DNA of 64,000 nucleotides, from NCBI RefSeq assembly GCF_004770475.1, contig NZ_RQHK01000017.1, positions 62,001-126,000 of the forward strand. The letters are read 5' to 3'. This DNA is from Leptospira mtsangambouensis. GTDB lineage: Bacteria > Spirochaetota > Leptospiria > Leptospirales > Leptospiraceae. A program made the position numbers and the translations under genes. Below the pieces are notes generated by a model that was not told the DNA's origin, made no database searches, and saw only the letters and a list, made by a program, of their open reading frames with translations. Positions 43,545-52,667 of this stretch are shown here, piece by piece (within the stretch, counting starts at the first letter, position 1; every line of letters begins with the position of its first letter).

Positions 43545-45347
43545 ATCTGATTGATGTAATGGGAAAGAAATCATGATGTTAAGACCTTCCCCTTTCTTAG
43601 AAACAGATGAAAGGACTCCTTTTAACTGGGAGGTGAGACTACGAATTAGTTCATAACCGAAATGATTTCCTTTTTCTATGTTCACGGAATCCGGCAAACC
43701 TTCTCCATCATCTCCCACAGACAAAATGATATTTTCATTGGAACGTGACAAGTGGATGCGAACATCACCACCTTTTTCATTTGGATATGCATACTTTAAG
43801 GCGTTGGTTAATAGTTCGTTTAGGATCAAACCAAGTGGCAAAGTTCGTTTTAAATCCAAACGAATTTCTTCTAACTTAACATCAAATCGAATTTTTGTAG
43901 GATTCAGAACAAAAATATCATGAAGGCTAAACACTAAATCTTCAATGTACTTACGCAAATCTACAGATTCCAAATCTTCAGATTGGTATAAATTTTCGTA
44001 AACCTTGGACATGGACATGATTCTGGATTGTGCATTTAAAAACGATTGTTTGGCGACGTCGTTTTCAACTTTAAAAGATTCTAAATTCAAAAGTCCTGAA
44101 ATGATGGCGAGTGTATTTTTAACCCTATGTTGTAATTCTTTTAATAAAACATCTTTTTCTTCCAAAGATTTTGCGAGTCGGCCTTCGATATCTAAAATTT
44201 TTGTGACATCTAAATTGATCCACAAAATGAACCTTTCGCCTGCAATTTCAAAGGCCTGGCTGAATACCATGACATCAAATTTATTACCGTCCAAATGCGT
44301 GACAGACATTCTTTCGCCTGCCATCCGACCTTTTTCTTGGTAAATTTGATTGAGGCGTGCAAGTTGTTCGGGATTACTCCAGGCCTTAAACTCTGTTGTT
44401 TTTCTGCCAATAACCTTTGCTTTTTCCAATTGGAAGATGGATTCCATAGAGGAATTTATATCCAAATAGGTTCCATCTTTGACTGTAGAAATCGCCATGG
44501 CAATAGGACTGAGTTGAAATACCTTTGCATAAAGGCTTTCCCCGTCTTTGGGTGGAACCATAACAGGAGCATTTGGTGTTTCTCTAAATACAATAACGAC
44601 TCCACTTAAATTCATTTCAGAATCTAAAATAGGCGAAATTGTTTCTGTAACATGTGTTTCGCGACCACTACGAGAAACTATAATAAGATCATTTCGTCTT
44701 TCCGTTTTTTCGAGTCCACTTAATGCATTCAGAAAGGGATAGGAAACCCGTGTTCGAGCATCTGCCTGAATTAAATATAAAAATGAAGAAAGGTCTTTTT
44801 CTAAAACTTCTGATTTGCGATGCCCCAACATATCCAGTGCTTTGTGATTGATTTCACGAATCAAACCTTCAGGCGAAAGAACGATCACACCATCTCCCAT
44901 AGCTTCAAAAGTAATCCGAAGTTCTTTTTCTCGAAATGCTAACGTTTGTTCTGCTTGGTAAAGTTTGAGTGCAGATCGAATCATACATTCGATGATATCG
45001 GGGCTGGAAATTTTTGGAATAAAACCATAGTGTTTTATTTTGCAAACACGATCTAGAATTTTATTATCTGAATAACCACTAACAAAAAGAATTGGAATCT
45101 CACGATACGATAGAATTTTTTCGGCAAGTTGGATTCCATCCATTCCATCAGAAAGATTAATATCCATAAGAATCAAATCTACTTTTTCACCTGATGTGAT
45201 GTAGTTGTATGCATCGTTTGTATTTGATACATACTGCACGGAATACCCTTTGTTTTTGAGGAATTCTGACTGTGAAATAGCCAATATGGCTTCATCTTCC
45301 ACAAGCAAAATATGACCTAAACTATGTTTGATTTCCGTAAATGGCAT
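43536..45347 (-). CDS. Receiver-PAS-PAS histidine kinase (HisKA_2 type)
   Basis: 603 residues. Receiver domain at residues about 12-125 with ILLVEDEA and phospho-acceptor Asp62 in LILMDINLSDGMDG; two PAS domains about 140-250 and 270-385; HisKA_2 dimerisation domain with the phospho-His near 406 in LKELQHRVKNTLAIISGLL; ATPase domain with NELLTNALKYAYP and GDDGEGLPDS. No membrane helix, so a soluble sensor that itself receives phosphate. No cognate regulator gene adjacent. The receiver is at the N-terminus, unlike classic hybrid kinases. Confidence 0.92.
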   Translation of the reverse strand: MPFTEIKHSLGHILLVEDEAILAISQSEFLKNKGYSVQYVSNTNDAYNYITSGEKVDLILMDINLSDGMDGIQLAEKILSYREIPILFVSGYSDNKILDRVCKIKHYGFIPKISSPDIIECMIRSALKLYQAEQTLAFREKELRITFEAMGDGVIVLSPEGLIREINHKALDMLGHRKSEVLEKDLSSFLYLIQADARTRVSYPFLNALSGLEKTERRNDLIIVSRSGRETHVTETISPILDSEMNLSGVVIVFRETPNAPVMVPPKDGESLYAKVFQLSPIAMAISTVKDGTYLDINSSMESIFQLEKAKVIGRKTTEFKAWSNPEQLARLNQIYQEKGRMAGERMSVTHLDGNKFDVMVFSQAFEIAGERFILWINLDVTKILDIEGRLAKSLEEKDVLLKELQHRVKNTLAIISGLLNLESFKVENDVAKQSFLNAQSRIMSMSKVYENLYQSEDLESVDLRKYIEDLVFSLHDIFVLNPTKIRFDVKLEEIRLDLKRTLPLGLILNELLTNALKYAYPNEKGGDVRIHLSRSNENIILSVGDDGEGLPDSVNIEKGNHFGYELIRSLTSQLKGVLSSVSKKGEGLNIMISFPLHQSDKN

Positions 45348-45756
45348 AGAGTGTTCTATCGATTTTCATAATGAGGCGGTATAAAAGCAATCGATTAAGA
45401 TGATAAATTTTTATGAAAAAAAACGAAAACATCTGCAATAAATTTTTCCTGTAAATGTTGAACAAATGTCAGTTCTTAACTTCCCAAAAGACAACAAAAC
45501 TTAGGATTATGTCGATTTTTAAGCACAAACGGATGTTCGTTGACATAAATATTACGTAAGGTTCCAAACTACGGATCGTTTTTATATCAAATGTTCTTTT
45601 TTCATATATCTAGACAGAAACATACAGAGTATGCACTCGTACAAATCATACTGCGTAACCTAATTACCGATGATAAAAAAATAACGAAAAGGAAAAAAGA
45701 CAAAACTTAAGGAGTAGTACCTAACTAATGTTATCAATACAGTAGCGAAACTCGAT
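45348..45756. other. 409-bp intergenic region without a gene
   Basis: Lies upstream of the kinase gene and downstream of the pterin-synthase homologue. No ORF over 25 codons with a ribosome site was seen. A strong ribosome site (TTAAGGAGTAG) at about 45708-45718 on the plus strand is followed only by an ORF of five codons. The A/T-rich part near 45361-45450 may hold the kinase promoter. Confidence 0.5.
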
Positions 45757-46155
45757 TTACGGTTCGAAGAAAGCGAGGTTTTCTGGACCTTCATGAATCA
45801 CAATCCTTCGGATTTTTCCATCCGAGGATTTTACATCCTCTTTCAGACCGTAATAAAACCAACGAGCCACATTTTCAGAAGTCGGGTTGATTCCTTTGAA
45901 GTCTGGATGGTCGTTGATCAAAATGTGGTCAATGGAATGCACAAGTTCCAAAAGTTTGGTGCGGGCAGTTAAAAAATCGTATGAAATACCATCTGGACGA
46001 ATGTTCGTATTTCCTTCTAAAAAAACCTCTACCTTCCAGGAATGGCCGTGGATGGGCTCATCTGAGCCATCGGCAAAGTACTGGTAGAGGAAATGGGCGG
46101 ATTCAAACCTTCCCTCAATGCGGACGTAAAATTTCCCGTTTTCTTGGGTAAACAT
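45757..46155 (-). CDS. 6-pyruvoyl tetrahydropterin synthase homologue lacking the catalytic Cys (PTPS-III-like)
   Basis: 132 residues from the ATG at 46155 (a TTG at 46182 would add nine). Zinc ligands are present: RFESAHFLYQYF (His21) and HGHSW (His36, His38); later NPTSENVARWF and IVIHEG (Glu) fit the fold. The Cys that precedes HGH in QueD/PTPS is absent; the sequence is SDEPIHGHSW with Glu33 three residues before HGH. PTPS-III enzymes use Glu there and make 6-hydroxymethyl-dihydropterin for folate, replacing FolB. That role is inferred; QueD is the alternative. Confidence 0.8.
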   Translation of the reverse strand: MFTQENGKFYVRIEGRFESAHFLYQYFADGSDEPIHGHSWKVEVFLEGNTNIRPDGISYDFLTARTKLLELVHSIDHILINDHPDFKGINPTSENVARWFYYGLKEDVKSSDGKIRRIVIHEGPENLAFFEP

Positions 46156-46219
46156 TCCATTGACGAATAGAGCATAGTCCAATATTTGTATAGTAATTTC
46201 CTTCCTGAGGGTTCTTAAG

Positions 46220-46441
46220 ATGACCGAAACAACAAAACCGCGCTTTTTTAAAGAAATGACTGTGGGTGAAGCGATCGCAATCCATCCAGAAGCAGGGCTT
46301 GTTTTCTCCAGCTACCATTTAGGTGGATGTTCACACTGCTCCATTAACGAAGTTGAAACCATTGAACAAGTTTGTATGGGTTATGGTGTAGAAGTAGACA
46401 CTCTCATCGATTCCCTAAACAATCTATTTTCTGAAGAATAA
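46220..46441 (+). CDS. DUF1858 domain protein
   Basis: 73 residues, entirely the DUF1858 (hybrid-cluster-associated, ScdA N-terminal-like) domain: MTVGEAIAIHPEAGLVFSSYHLGGCSHC with the redox-type GGCSHC pair and INEVETIEQVCMGYGVEVDTLIDSLN. Probably an iron-sulfur or nitrosative-stress repair accessory; the mechanism is unknown. ATG at 46220, divergent from the pterin-synthase homologue. An intrinsic hairpin follows. Confidence 0.85.
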   Translation: MTETTKPRFFKEMTVGEAIAIHPEAGLVFSSYHLGGCSHCSINEVETIEQVCMGYGVEVDTLIDSLNNLFSEE

Positions 46442-46468
46442 AACCAAGTTTTCCACTTCGTACGACAA

Positions 46469-46497
46469 GGGCCGTTGCTCGGCCCCCGTGTTTTCTT
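46469..46497 (+). terminator. Hairpin terminator after the DUF1858 gene
   Basis: GGGCCG (46469-46474), loop TTGCT, CGGCCC (46480-46485), followed by CCGTGTTTTCTTT. Strong stem and a T-rich tail a few bases downstream. Confidence 0.7.
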
Positions 46498-46530
46498 TCC
46501 CCACTCAAAACATAAATCGATAGGTCTACG

Positions 46531-47493
46531 ATGGCTAAAAATTTTGTACGTTTTCAAAGTAAAAACCGAATAGATTGGGGATTAATCTCCGGTGAAGAAA
46601 TCCTTCCGTTGTATATAGGCGATTTGACAACCAAAGATTTATTAGTTGGTCTTCAAAAAAAAAGAATCAAAACTCCGACAAACATTTCATCGCAGAAAAC
46701 AATTCCCCGAAACAAAGTTACTATTTTGTCGCCAATCACGGCTCCCTGCCAGGTGATTTGCCAAGGGGCAAATTATAAAAAACATTCCTTAGAAGCTGGA
46801 CTCAATCCAAAATCAAAAACATATAATTTGTTTTTTACTAAGTCCGATTTGTCTATTACATCTGCTATTGGCGATGTGATCCGACCCAAATATGTTGAAC
46901 TATTAGATCATGAAATTGAATTGGGAATTGTATTTGGAAAAGAAATCAATGAAGAACTTGATTTGCATTCTTACAACCCGAAAGAATATATTGCTGCTCT
47001 TTTCATTGCCAATGACATTTCGGCAAGGGACATTCAACTTCCACAATTACAATGGTATAAAGGCAAATCTTATAGAACTTTTTTTCCTGCAGGTCCCTTT
47101 CTTGCTGTATTAGAGCCAAATGATTTTGATCAATTCGATTCGTTAGAATTAAACTTAACTGTCAATGGGCAATTGAGACAATCCGCAATGGCAAACCAAA
47201 TGGTATATCCACCGAAAGAAACCATTGCCGAACTTTCCGGGTTTTCTCGTATTCAAGTTGGAGATGTTTTATTAACAGGAACACCTTCTGGTTGTGCGCT
47301 TAAGGCTCCAGGAAAACTAAAACAAATATTTGCAAGTTTTTTACCTGAACACAAAAAATGGGAAGTTTTTATCAAAGGACAAAAAAAACGTAAAGAATAT
47401 TTACAACCTGGTGATGTTATCAAAGCAAACATTCGCACTCCCGATGGAAAAATCAATTTGGGAGAACAAATCCTTCAGGTGAAACAAGGTTAA
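46531..47493 (+). CDS. Fumarylacetoacetate hydrolase family protein
   Basis: 320 residues. FAH-fold metal-binding motif [14 protein letters not shown] (E-x-E) and [11 protein letters not shown] (Asp ligand), PAGPFLAV, and the closing [17 protein letters not shown] (G-T-P-x-G). Members cleave C-C bonds in 2-oxo acids (fumarylpyruvate, acylpyruvate hydrolases) or decarboxylate oxaloacetate. Specific substrate unknown. It is 5 bp upstream of the DUF2721 gene. Confidence 0.92.
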   Translation: MAKNFVRFQSKNRIDWGLISGEEILPLYIGDLTTKDLLVGLQKKRIKTPTNISSQKTIPRNKVTILSPITAPCQVICQGANYKKHSLEAGLNPKSKTYNLFFTKSDLSITSAIGDVIRPKYVELLDHEIELGIVFGKEINEELDLHSYNPKEYIAALFIANDISARDIQLPQLQWYKGKSYRTFFPAGPFLAVLEPNDFDQFDSLELNLTVNGQLRQSAMANQMVYPPKETIAELSGFSRIQVGDVLLTGTPSGCALKAPGKLKQIFASFLPEHKKWEVFIKGQKKRKEYLQPGDVIKANIRTPDGKINLGEQILQVKQG

Positions 47494-47498
47494 TTTCA

Positions 47499-47924
47499 TT
47501 GGACAACCTAACCTATAGTATACCGGGACTCTTATTTCCAGCAATCTCTTTACTGATGCTCGCCTATACCAATCGTTTTTTTGGATTAGCAAAACTATCC
47601 AGACAACTTCTTAGCGAATATGAATCCTCAAAGTCAGAGATTTTAGAAAAACAAATTCATAACTTACGTTTTCGCATTTCATTGATTTTATATGCTCAAA
47701 GTGCGGGGATTTTTAGTTTAATCTTATGCACTTGTTCGATGGGTATGATTCCGTTTTATAATATAGTGGCTTGGGTTTTATTCGCCTCATCACTTTTATT
47801 TATGGTGATCTCACTCATTTTAGCACTGATAGAAATTCATTTATCAGTGATTGCCTTAGATATTGAAAGGAATTCGATATTAAATACGAATGACAATTTT
47901 TCCAAAATGAGAGCCCGATCGTAA
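47499..47924 (+). CDS. DUF2721 family membrane protein
   Basis: 141 residues, TTG start at 47499 preceded by AAGG. One N-terminal helix, a basic stretch, and two closely spaced C-terminal helices (LILYAQSAGIFSLILCTCSMG, AWVLFASSLLFMVISLILALIEIHLSVIAL). Matches DUF2721: IPGLLFPAISLLMLAYTNRF and the LD-x-E ending. No known function. It overlaps the convergent MDR gene by 45 bp. Confidence 0.85.
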   Translation: MDNLTYSIPGLLFPAISLLMLAYTNRFFGLAKLSRQLLSEYESSKSEILEKQIHNLRFRISLILYAQSAGIFSLILCTCSMGMIPFYNIVAWVLFASSLLFMVISLILALIEIHLSVIALDIERNSILNTNDNFSKMRARS

Positions 47925-48890
47925 GTATCGGATTGCTTCGGCTGATTCTTCTAAGGTAAACACTTTATCAACTACAGGTCTTAGGCCAGAAGTCTCAATC
48001 GCTTGATTCATTTCGATAAAAGCTTTCCTTCCACCGACAACTAGACCTTGGATTTTTAAATTGTTCATCACTGCTGGAAGTAAATTGAGTTCTCCTGATT
48101 TACCGGCAAGAATCCCAATCAAATGAATCACACCAAATGGACGACAGGCGGCAATTGATTGTTCCAAAGTTCCCGCACCACCCACTTCAATGATATGATC
48201 GGCTCCTACTTTACTTGTGATCCGACGAACTTCTTTTCCCCACTCGGGTGTTTCTTTATAATTGATTAAGTCATCAGCTCCTAACTCTTTGCCTCGTTCT
48301 AATTTTTCAGCACTGGAGGAAGTAAGAATAACGTTTGCTCCCACCAACTTTGCAAATTGTAAGGCAAAAATAGAAACACCACCAGTTCCTTGTACCACAA
48401 CAAATTCACCTGGTTTTAATTGGCTGAATTGGAAAAGACCAGACCAAGCAGTGAGGGCAGCACAGGGCAAGGTGGCTGCTTCTTCATACGACAAATGGGA
48501 AGGAATTCGTACAAGCCCTGTTTCTGGAACTAAAGCAAACTCGCGTAAGGTGCCTGGAAGTGGACCACCGATAGTATGACGCATTTCTGCATGAGTTGCT
48601 TCTTTTGCTATCCACTTGGGTGCAAATGTGAGAAGAACCCGATCCCCTACTTTCCATTCGTTTACTTCTGAACCAATCGCAACAACCTCGCCTGCACCAT
48701 CACTGCAAGGAACCAAAGGGAGTGGAAATTTAGGATTGTATTTACCTTCAACTACTAATGAATCTCGGTAGTTTAAAGAAGCAGCACGCATTCGAACGAG
48801 CACTTCCGTAGCACCCGGACTAGCTGGTTCAGGAACCTCTACAATTTTTAAATGATCCAGACCAAAACTTTGGATTTGAGCTTGTTTCAT
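47880..48890 (-). CDS. NADPH:quinone reductase-like MDR oxidoreductase
   Basis: 336 residues without zinc-ligand Cys clusters. Typical quinone-reductase/MDR phrases: RMRAASLNYRDSLVVEGKY, VPCSDGAGEVVAIGSEV, VQGTGGVSIFALQFAKLVGANVI (AXXGXXG dinucleotide loop) and DDLINYKETPEWG. Reduces quinones, enones or related compounds with NADPH; substrate unknown. It shares 45 bp with the end of the DUF2721 gene on the other strand. Confidence 0.88.
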   Translation of the reverse strand: MKQAQIQSFGLDHLKIVEVPEPASPGATEVLVRMRAASLNYRDSLVVEGKYNPKFPLPLVPCSDGAGEVVAIGSEVNEWKVGDRVLLTFAPKWIAKEATHAEMRHTIGGPLPGTLREFALVPETGLVRIPSHLSYEEAATLPCAALTAWSGLFQFSQLKPGEFVVVQGTGGVSIFALQFAKLVGANVILTSSSAEKLERGKELGADDLINYKETPEWGKEVRRITSKVGADHIIEVGGAGTLEQSIAACRPFGVIHLIGILAGKSGELNLLPAVMNNLKIQGLVVGGRKAFIEMNQAIETSGLRPVVDKVFTLEESAEAIRYLRSGSHFGKIVIRI

Positions 48891-48942
48891 ACCTTCCCCT
48901 ATTTTCTTTCCAAATAGACAAACATAACAGCGATTATATAAA

Positions 48943-49374
48943 CTATTTGTTTAGCACAATTTCACCTTTTTGATTCAAAGGGAAAAAAGGATTGTAAGCT
49001 ACTTCAAAAATATGGCCATCAAAGTCCCTAAAATATCCGCTATACCCACCCCAAAAAACTTTTTCTGGTTCTTTTAGAATGGTTGCACCTAACGAGCGCA
49101 CTTTGTTAATAACAACATCAACTTCGGCCTCACTCGTTTGGTTTTGTGCAAGTGTAATTCCTGAAAACTCTTGACGTTTTTGAAAAGGGATTCCAATGTC
49201 CTCAGCCAAATCCTTTTCACCAAACAATGCAAACACGATAGCTCCTAATTGAAAAAAGGTAACACTGTCATTACTTTCTTCTGAACGTTTCCAGCCCAAA
49301 CCTTTTTCATAGAAGTCAATAGAACGTTGTAAATCGGATACACCGAGAGTGATTAAGTTGATTCGAGGATGCAT
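48943..49374 (-). CDS. VOC (glyoxalase/bleomycin-resistance-like) protein
   Basis: 143 residues, the size of a single-domain VOC protein. It starts INLITLGVSDLQRSIDFYEKGLGWKR and ends GYSGYFRDFDGHIFEVAYNPFF, the classic opening and closing motifs with metal-site His and Glu positions. Function not predictable: lyase, dioxygenase or binding protein. 52 bp from the MDR gene in the same direction. Confidence 0.88.
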   Translation of the reverse strand: MHPRINLITLGVSDLQRSIDFYEKGLGWKRSEESNDSVTFFQLGAIVFALFGEKDLAEDIGIPFQKRQEFSGITLAQNQTSEAEVDVVINKVRSLGATILKEPEKVFWGGYSGYFRDFDGHIFEVAYNPFFPLNQKGEIVLNK

Positions 49375-49470
49375 AAACGAACTCCTTTCGTTAAAATATG
49401 AACTTTATAGAAATAAAAAATACAATAGCAGAAATTGAATTCACAAAACGGAAGTTTCATGGTAAATGGA

Positions 49471-49520
49471 GCCATTGGGTGGCGGGTGGATAACCCCACC
49501 CAGTCTCAATAGGGCGGGGA
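49471..49520. repeat. GC-rich fold-back element downstream of the crotonyl-CoA reductase
   Basis: TGGGTGG (49476-49482) can pair with CCACCCA (49496-49502), and GGGTGG (49484-49489) with CCACCC (49496-49501), so two hairpins compete. The GC content is far above the flanks. No T-run follows on either strand, so it is not an obvious terminator. It looks like a dispersed palindromic repeat. Confidence 0.4.
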
Positions 49521-49550
49521 CATGTACTCTAAATACACACCTGGAAAGAA

Positions 49551-50798
49551 TTACTTCTTTCCAAGACCTGTAGTTTTTGCACCAACGAGGATTGACATGT
49601 TTCCTGCCGGGTGTTTGTTTTCTCTCATCAATTGGTGGCACTCACCTGTTTGATCGAAAGTAAAAGTTTGTGCCAATACTGGATCCACTTTTTTATCAAT
49701 CACCAATTGGTTGAGGTCACGACAGTTGTCGTCGTTTGCGAAGTGAGAACCTTGCAGACGTTTTTGTCTCATCCACAAATAACGAAGGTCAGCTGTTGCA
49801 TTAAAACCAGTCGTTCCAGCACAGATAACAACCATACCACCAGTTTCACAAACAAACACGGAAGTAGGGAGTGTTGTTTCACCTGGATGTTCAAATACGA
49901 TTTGTGGATTTTTACCTTTACCAGCAATGTCCCAAATCGCTTTTCCAAATTCACGAGCTTGTTTAGTCCACTCAACAAATGCTTCTGGTTTGTTGATATC
50001 AGAAGTAAGTCCACCCCAATGTTTAAACTTGTTACGGTTGATCACACCAGCAGCGCCTAAGTTTTTGCAAAAATCAATTTTGTCATCAGAAGAAACAACA
50101 GCAATTGGAATTCCGCCAGCTGCTTTTACAATTTGGATCGCCATAGCACCTAGTCCACCGGCTCCACCCCAAATCAAAACCACATCCCCTGGCTTTACAT
50201 CATTTGGTTTCCAATGGTGTAACATTCTGTATGCGGTTGCAGCAACTAACATATAGGCAGCAGATGCTTCCCAAGTTAGGTGTTGTGGTCGTGGAAGGCA
50301 TTGGTGGTCTTGTACTTTGCAAAATTGTGCAAACGAACCCCAGTTAGATTCGTATCCCCAAATGATTTGAGAAGGTGCATACATTGGATCTTTTCCAGAA
50401 AGAACCCATGGATCTTTTGGATCCCACATTGCACAGTGAACAACAACTTCATCACCCACTTTTACATTTTTAACTTCAGATCCAACTTTGTAGACAATCC
50501 CAGAAGCATCTGAACCACCGATGTGGAATTTTTCTGGTTCGCCTTTTTTGTTACGAGCTGCGATCACATCAACAGGATATCCTAATGCTGCCCAAACATT
50601 ATTATAGTTAACACCGGCAGCCATAGTGGCTACGAGAACTTCGTTCGGACCGATCTCCGGAACATCAATGACTTCTGACTGGAAAGAAGTTTTCGGTTCG
50701 CCGTAACGTTCCGGGCGAATGACCTGCGCGTGCATTTTTTTGGGCACAACTCCAATAGGAGGGAGTTCCCCTACTGGTACGATTTCTACGTTGCTCAT
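49551..50798 (-). CDS. ccrA: Crotonyl-CoA carboxylase/reductase
   Basis: 415 residues, MDR family of the CCR type: [34 protein letters not shown] (quoted in parts), [57 protein letters not shown] and [28 protein letters not shown] are signature segments. It converts crotonyl-CoA, CO2 and NADPH to ethylmalonyl-CoA, or reduces to butyryl-CoA without CO2. It is the key enzyme of the ethylmalonyl-CoA route and of C4 extender-unit supply. No adjacent pathway genes here. Confidence 0.92.
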   Translation of the reverse strand: MSNVEIVPVGELPPIGVVPKKMHAQVIRPERYGEPKTSFQSEVIDVPEIGPNEVLVATMAAGVNYNNVWAALGYPVDVIAARNKKGEPEKFHIGGSDASGIVYKVGSEVKNVKVGDEVVVHCAMWDPKDPWVLSGKDPMYAPSQIIWGYESNWGSFAQFCKVQDHQCLPRPQHLTWEASAAYMLVAATAYRMLHHWKPNDVKPGDVVLIWGGAGGLGAMAIQIVKAAGGIPIAVVSSDDKIDFCKNLGAAGVINRNKFKHWGGLTSDINKPEAFVEWTKQAREFGKAIWDIAGKGKNPQIVFEHPGETTLPTSVFVCETGGMVVICAGTTGFNATADLRYLWMRQKRLQGSHFANDDNCRDLNQLVIDKKVDPVLAQTFTFDQTGECHQLMRENKHPAGNMSILVGAKTTGLGKK

Positions 50799-50862
50799 AG
50801 ATTACCTTTTACGAATAAAATTTATAGAGTTTCTTAGAACGTTTTAAAAAAGGCATCCGTTG

Positions 50863-51774
50863 TCAATCGCTTCCCCACTCCATAGAGAAGGCAAAAGTCC
50901 ATGCAGATTGATAGAGTCGATACTCACGATCCCTTTGCAAAGGGTACCGATAGGCTATACTCATGTTGTATTTCTCAGAAAAATTCCAAGAAAACCCAGC
51001 ACTTGCCTCTGTAAAATACGCCGGGTTCGCTTTATCTTTCTCTTTGGAATAGTCCACACCATTGTATGGATTACGATACAAGAGTCCGGTAAAAAGGGAA
51101 ATCTCTGGCATCAAATAATACGTCACATAAGCAGAAATGAGGGTAGTTTTTTTGAATTCATATTCTGGTTCCGGTGGAGAAGCAGAAGGTTTACGAGCAT
51201 AATAAGGAATCCCATCATTGTCTTGTAAGTTGTTGGGTTGTGGACGAGAAAGAGGATTTAATCCACCGATCTTAGTCACAAAGGACCACTTCTCATACAA
51301 ATATCCAAGTTTAATAAACCCAGAACCTGTATAATAATTTCCACCAGTGAAACGGTCTGTGTCAGGACCACTCGGAAAACCAACCGAACCTTCAATCACA
51401 AAAAAGTACGGTTTATCTAAATCAAAGAATGGTTGGTATTTAAAACCAAGATAGGTTTTACCAATCCTTGCCGCATCTTCCCTTCCTCTTTGTTGGTAGT
51501 AGTTCCAAGGAACAGAAGCATTCAGTGCAAACCTTCCATCAAAAAAATTCATCTCTGCGAATGCAGTCGTAGTGAAGAGATGACTATTTTCACGAGTGGA
51601 CTGGTAATAATCTTGGGTCATTACCAAATAGTTAGTTGGTTTTTCCCTCTTTCCAGTAAAAGGATCCACAAATCTTGCTGTGGCATTTGGACTATCCGAC
51701 GAACCAGTGTGATGCGAATGAATCGATTGAAAAGAAATTATAAAAAGAAATAAAACTAAAACACTTTGTTTCAT
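50863..51774 (-). CDS. Outer-membrane beta-barrel protein of the MbnP/MbnH-like cluster
   Basis: 303 residues from the ATG at 51774, which overlaps the stop of the upstream lipoprotein gene (ATGA). Signal peptide (LVLFLFIISFQSIHS), then mature N-terminus HHTGSSDSPNATARF, and alternating aromatic strands such as KTYLGFKYQPFFDLDKPYFFVIEGSVGF, GSGFIKLGYLYEKWSFVTKIGGL and NMSIAYRYPLQRDREYRLYQSAWTFAFSMEWG (strand ending in aromatic residues). A transporter-like barrel of about 14-16 strands is plausible. It is the last gene of the cluster. Confidence 0.75.
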   Translation of the reverse strand: MKQSVLVLFLFIISFQSIHSHHTGSSDSPNATARFVDPFTGKREKPTNYLVMTQDYYQSTRENSHLFTTTAFAEMNFFDGRFALNASVPWNYYQQRGREDAARIGKTYLGFKYQPFFDLDKPYFFVIEGSVGFPSGPDTDRFTGGNYYTGSGFIKLGYLYEKWSFVTKIGGLNPLSRPQPNNLQDNDGIPYYARKPSASPPEPEYEFKKTTLISAYVTYYLMPEISLFTGLLYRNPYNGVDYSKEKDKANPAYFTEASAGFSWNFSEKYNMSIAYRYPLQRDREYRLYQSAWTFAFSMEWGSD

Positions 51775-52667
51775 CGTTCCACTCCAGGGAAACAACCAGG
51801 AAAACTAAAAACAATATCTTCAGCTTGCAGATTCTGCAGAAGAATATTGTATAAAGTCACATTCGAAACTTTTGAAATGATGACAGGCCCAGCCACGAGA
51901 GATAGTTGCTCTAAAAAGCGAACGGGAGTTCCTGAAACGGTGCGATCCTGAAAAAGTGAGGAAAGAGAGAATAGAATTTCTATATTTCCGCTTCTCCCCA
52001 GTTTGATTGGGATTTTGCATTTAGGAGTGATGGATTTATTTCCTTGTGAAAATAAAATTGTCACATCTTTTGCTCCCACTGTCATCCGAATATAAATCTC
52101 TTCCCAACTCACATTGGCCACTGCCACCACTCCTAATGGCATACTCGAAATCCTTGTGTTTGGAAAAAGAAAACTAGCTCCCGTTTCCATTGTGCTATTG
52201 TAAGCTGTAATATTAGAAATCGTTCCTGCTGTTAAAAAAGGATAAGACTTTCCATACAAATCATCTGCTGGCAAATCGAGAGGCACCGTATACGGGGTAT
52301 GTGTTTTTGCTGTTGCGTTAGAACTTTTTTCCGAACCAGAAGTAGAAACACCTAAAACTTGGTTAGGAGGATTGATGCGATAGGTTCCCGTTTCCCAATT
52401 GGTATAAGTGCTACTTTGGATCGTGATATTGTAACCTACTGCATTACTTGTTAAACTAAATTGGTTTAGGTTATCATCCGCTTGGTCATCATAACTGCGA
52501 AGATTCGTACCCACTGCCACAGTTTGGTTATTATTAAAAAAGATTAGGTTTTGAAGGATTGTTTCTTTTTCTTTGTTACTGTCCCCCACCGAACCAAAAG
52601 TGCAGTGGGAGAAAAGAAGAGGTAAAAGAAAGAACAAAATCCACTTACAATGACTTTGTTTCATCAA
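51771..52667 (-). CDS. Lipoprotein of unknown function in the MbnP/MbnH-like cluster
   Basis: 298 residues with a lipobox (LLPLLFSHC) and Ser/Thr/Asn-rich beta-strand sequence afterwards; one Cys pair later (ITPKCKIPI, FPGCFPG). The start is at the ATG pair at 52667/52664 with an ATGA overlap with the cytochrome gene. No family recognised. Operon position ties it to the predicted copper-binding pair. Confidence 0.7.
   Translation of the reverse strand: MMKQSHCKWILFFLLPLLFSHCTFGSVGDSNKEKETILQNLIFFNNNQTVAVGTNLRSYDDQADDNLNQFSLTSNAVGYNITIQSSTYTNWETGTYRINPPNQVLGVSTSGSEKSSNATAKTHTPYTVPLDLPADDLYGKSYPFLTAGTISNITAYNSTMETGASFLFPNTRISSMPLGVVAVANVSWEEIYIRMTVGAKDVTILFSQGNKSITPKCKIPIKLGRSGNIEILFSLSSLFQDRTVSGTPVRFLEQLSLVAGPVIISKVSNVTLYNILLQNLQAEDIVFSFPGCFPGVER

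Noticed and set aside
49441..49641. Minus-strand ORF over the end of the crotonyl-CoA reductase gene
   Set aside because: It overlaps the well-supported gene in another frame and its last part is the GC-rich fold-back element.
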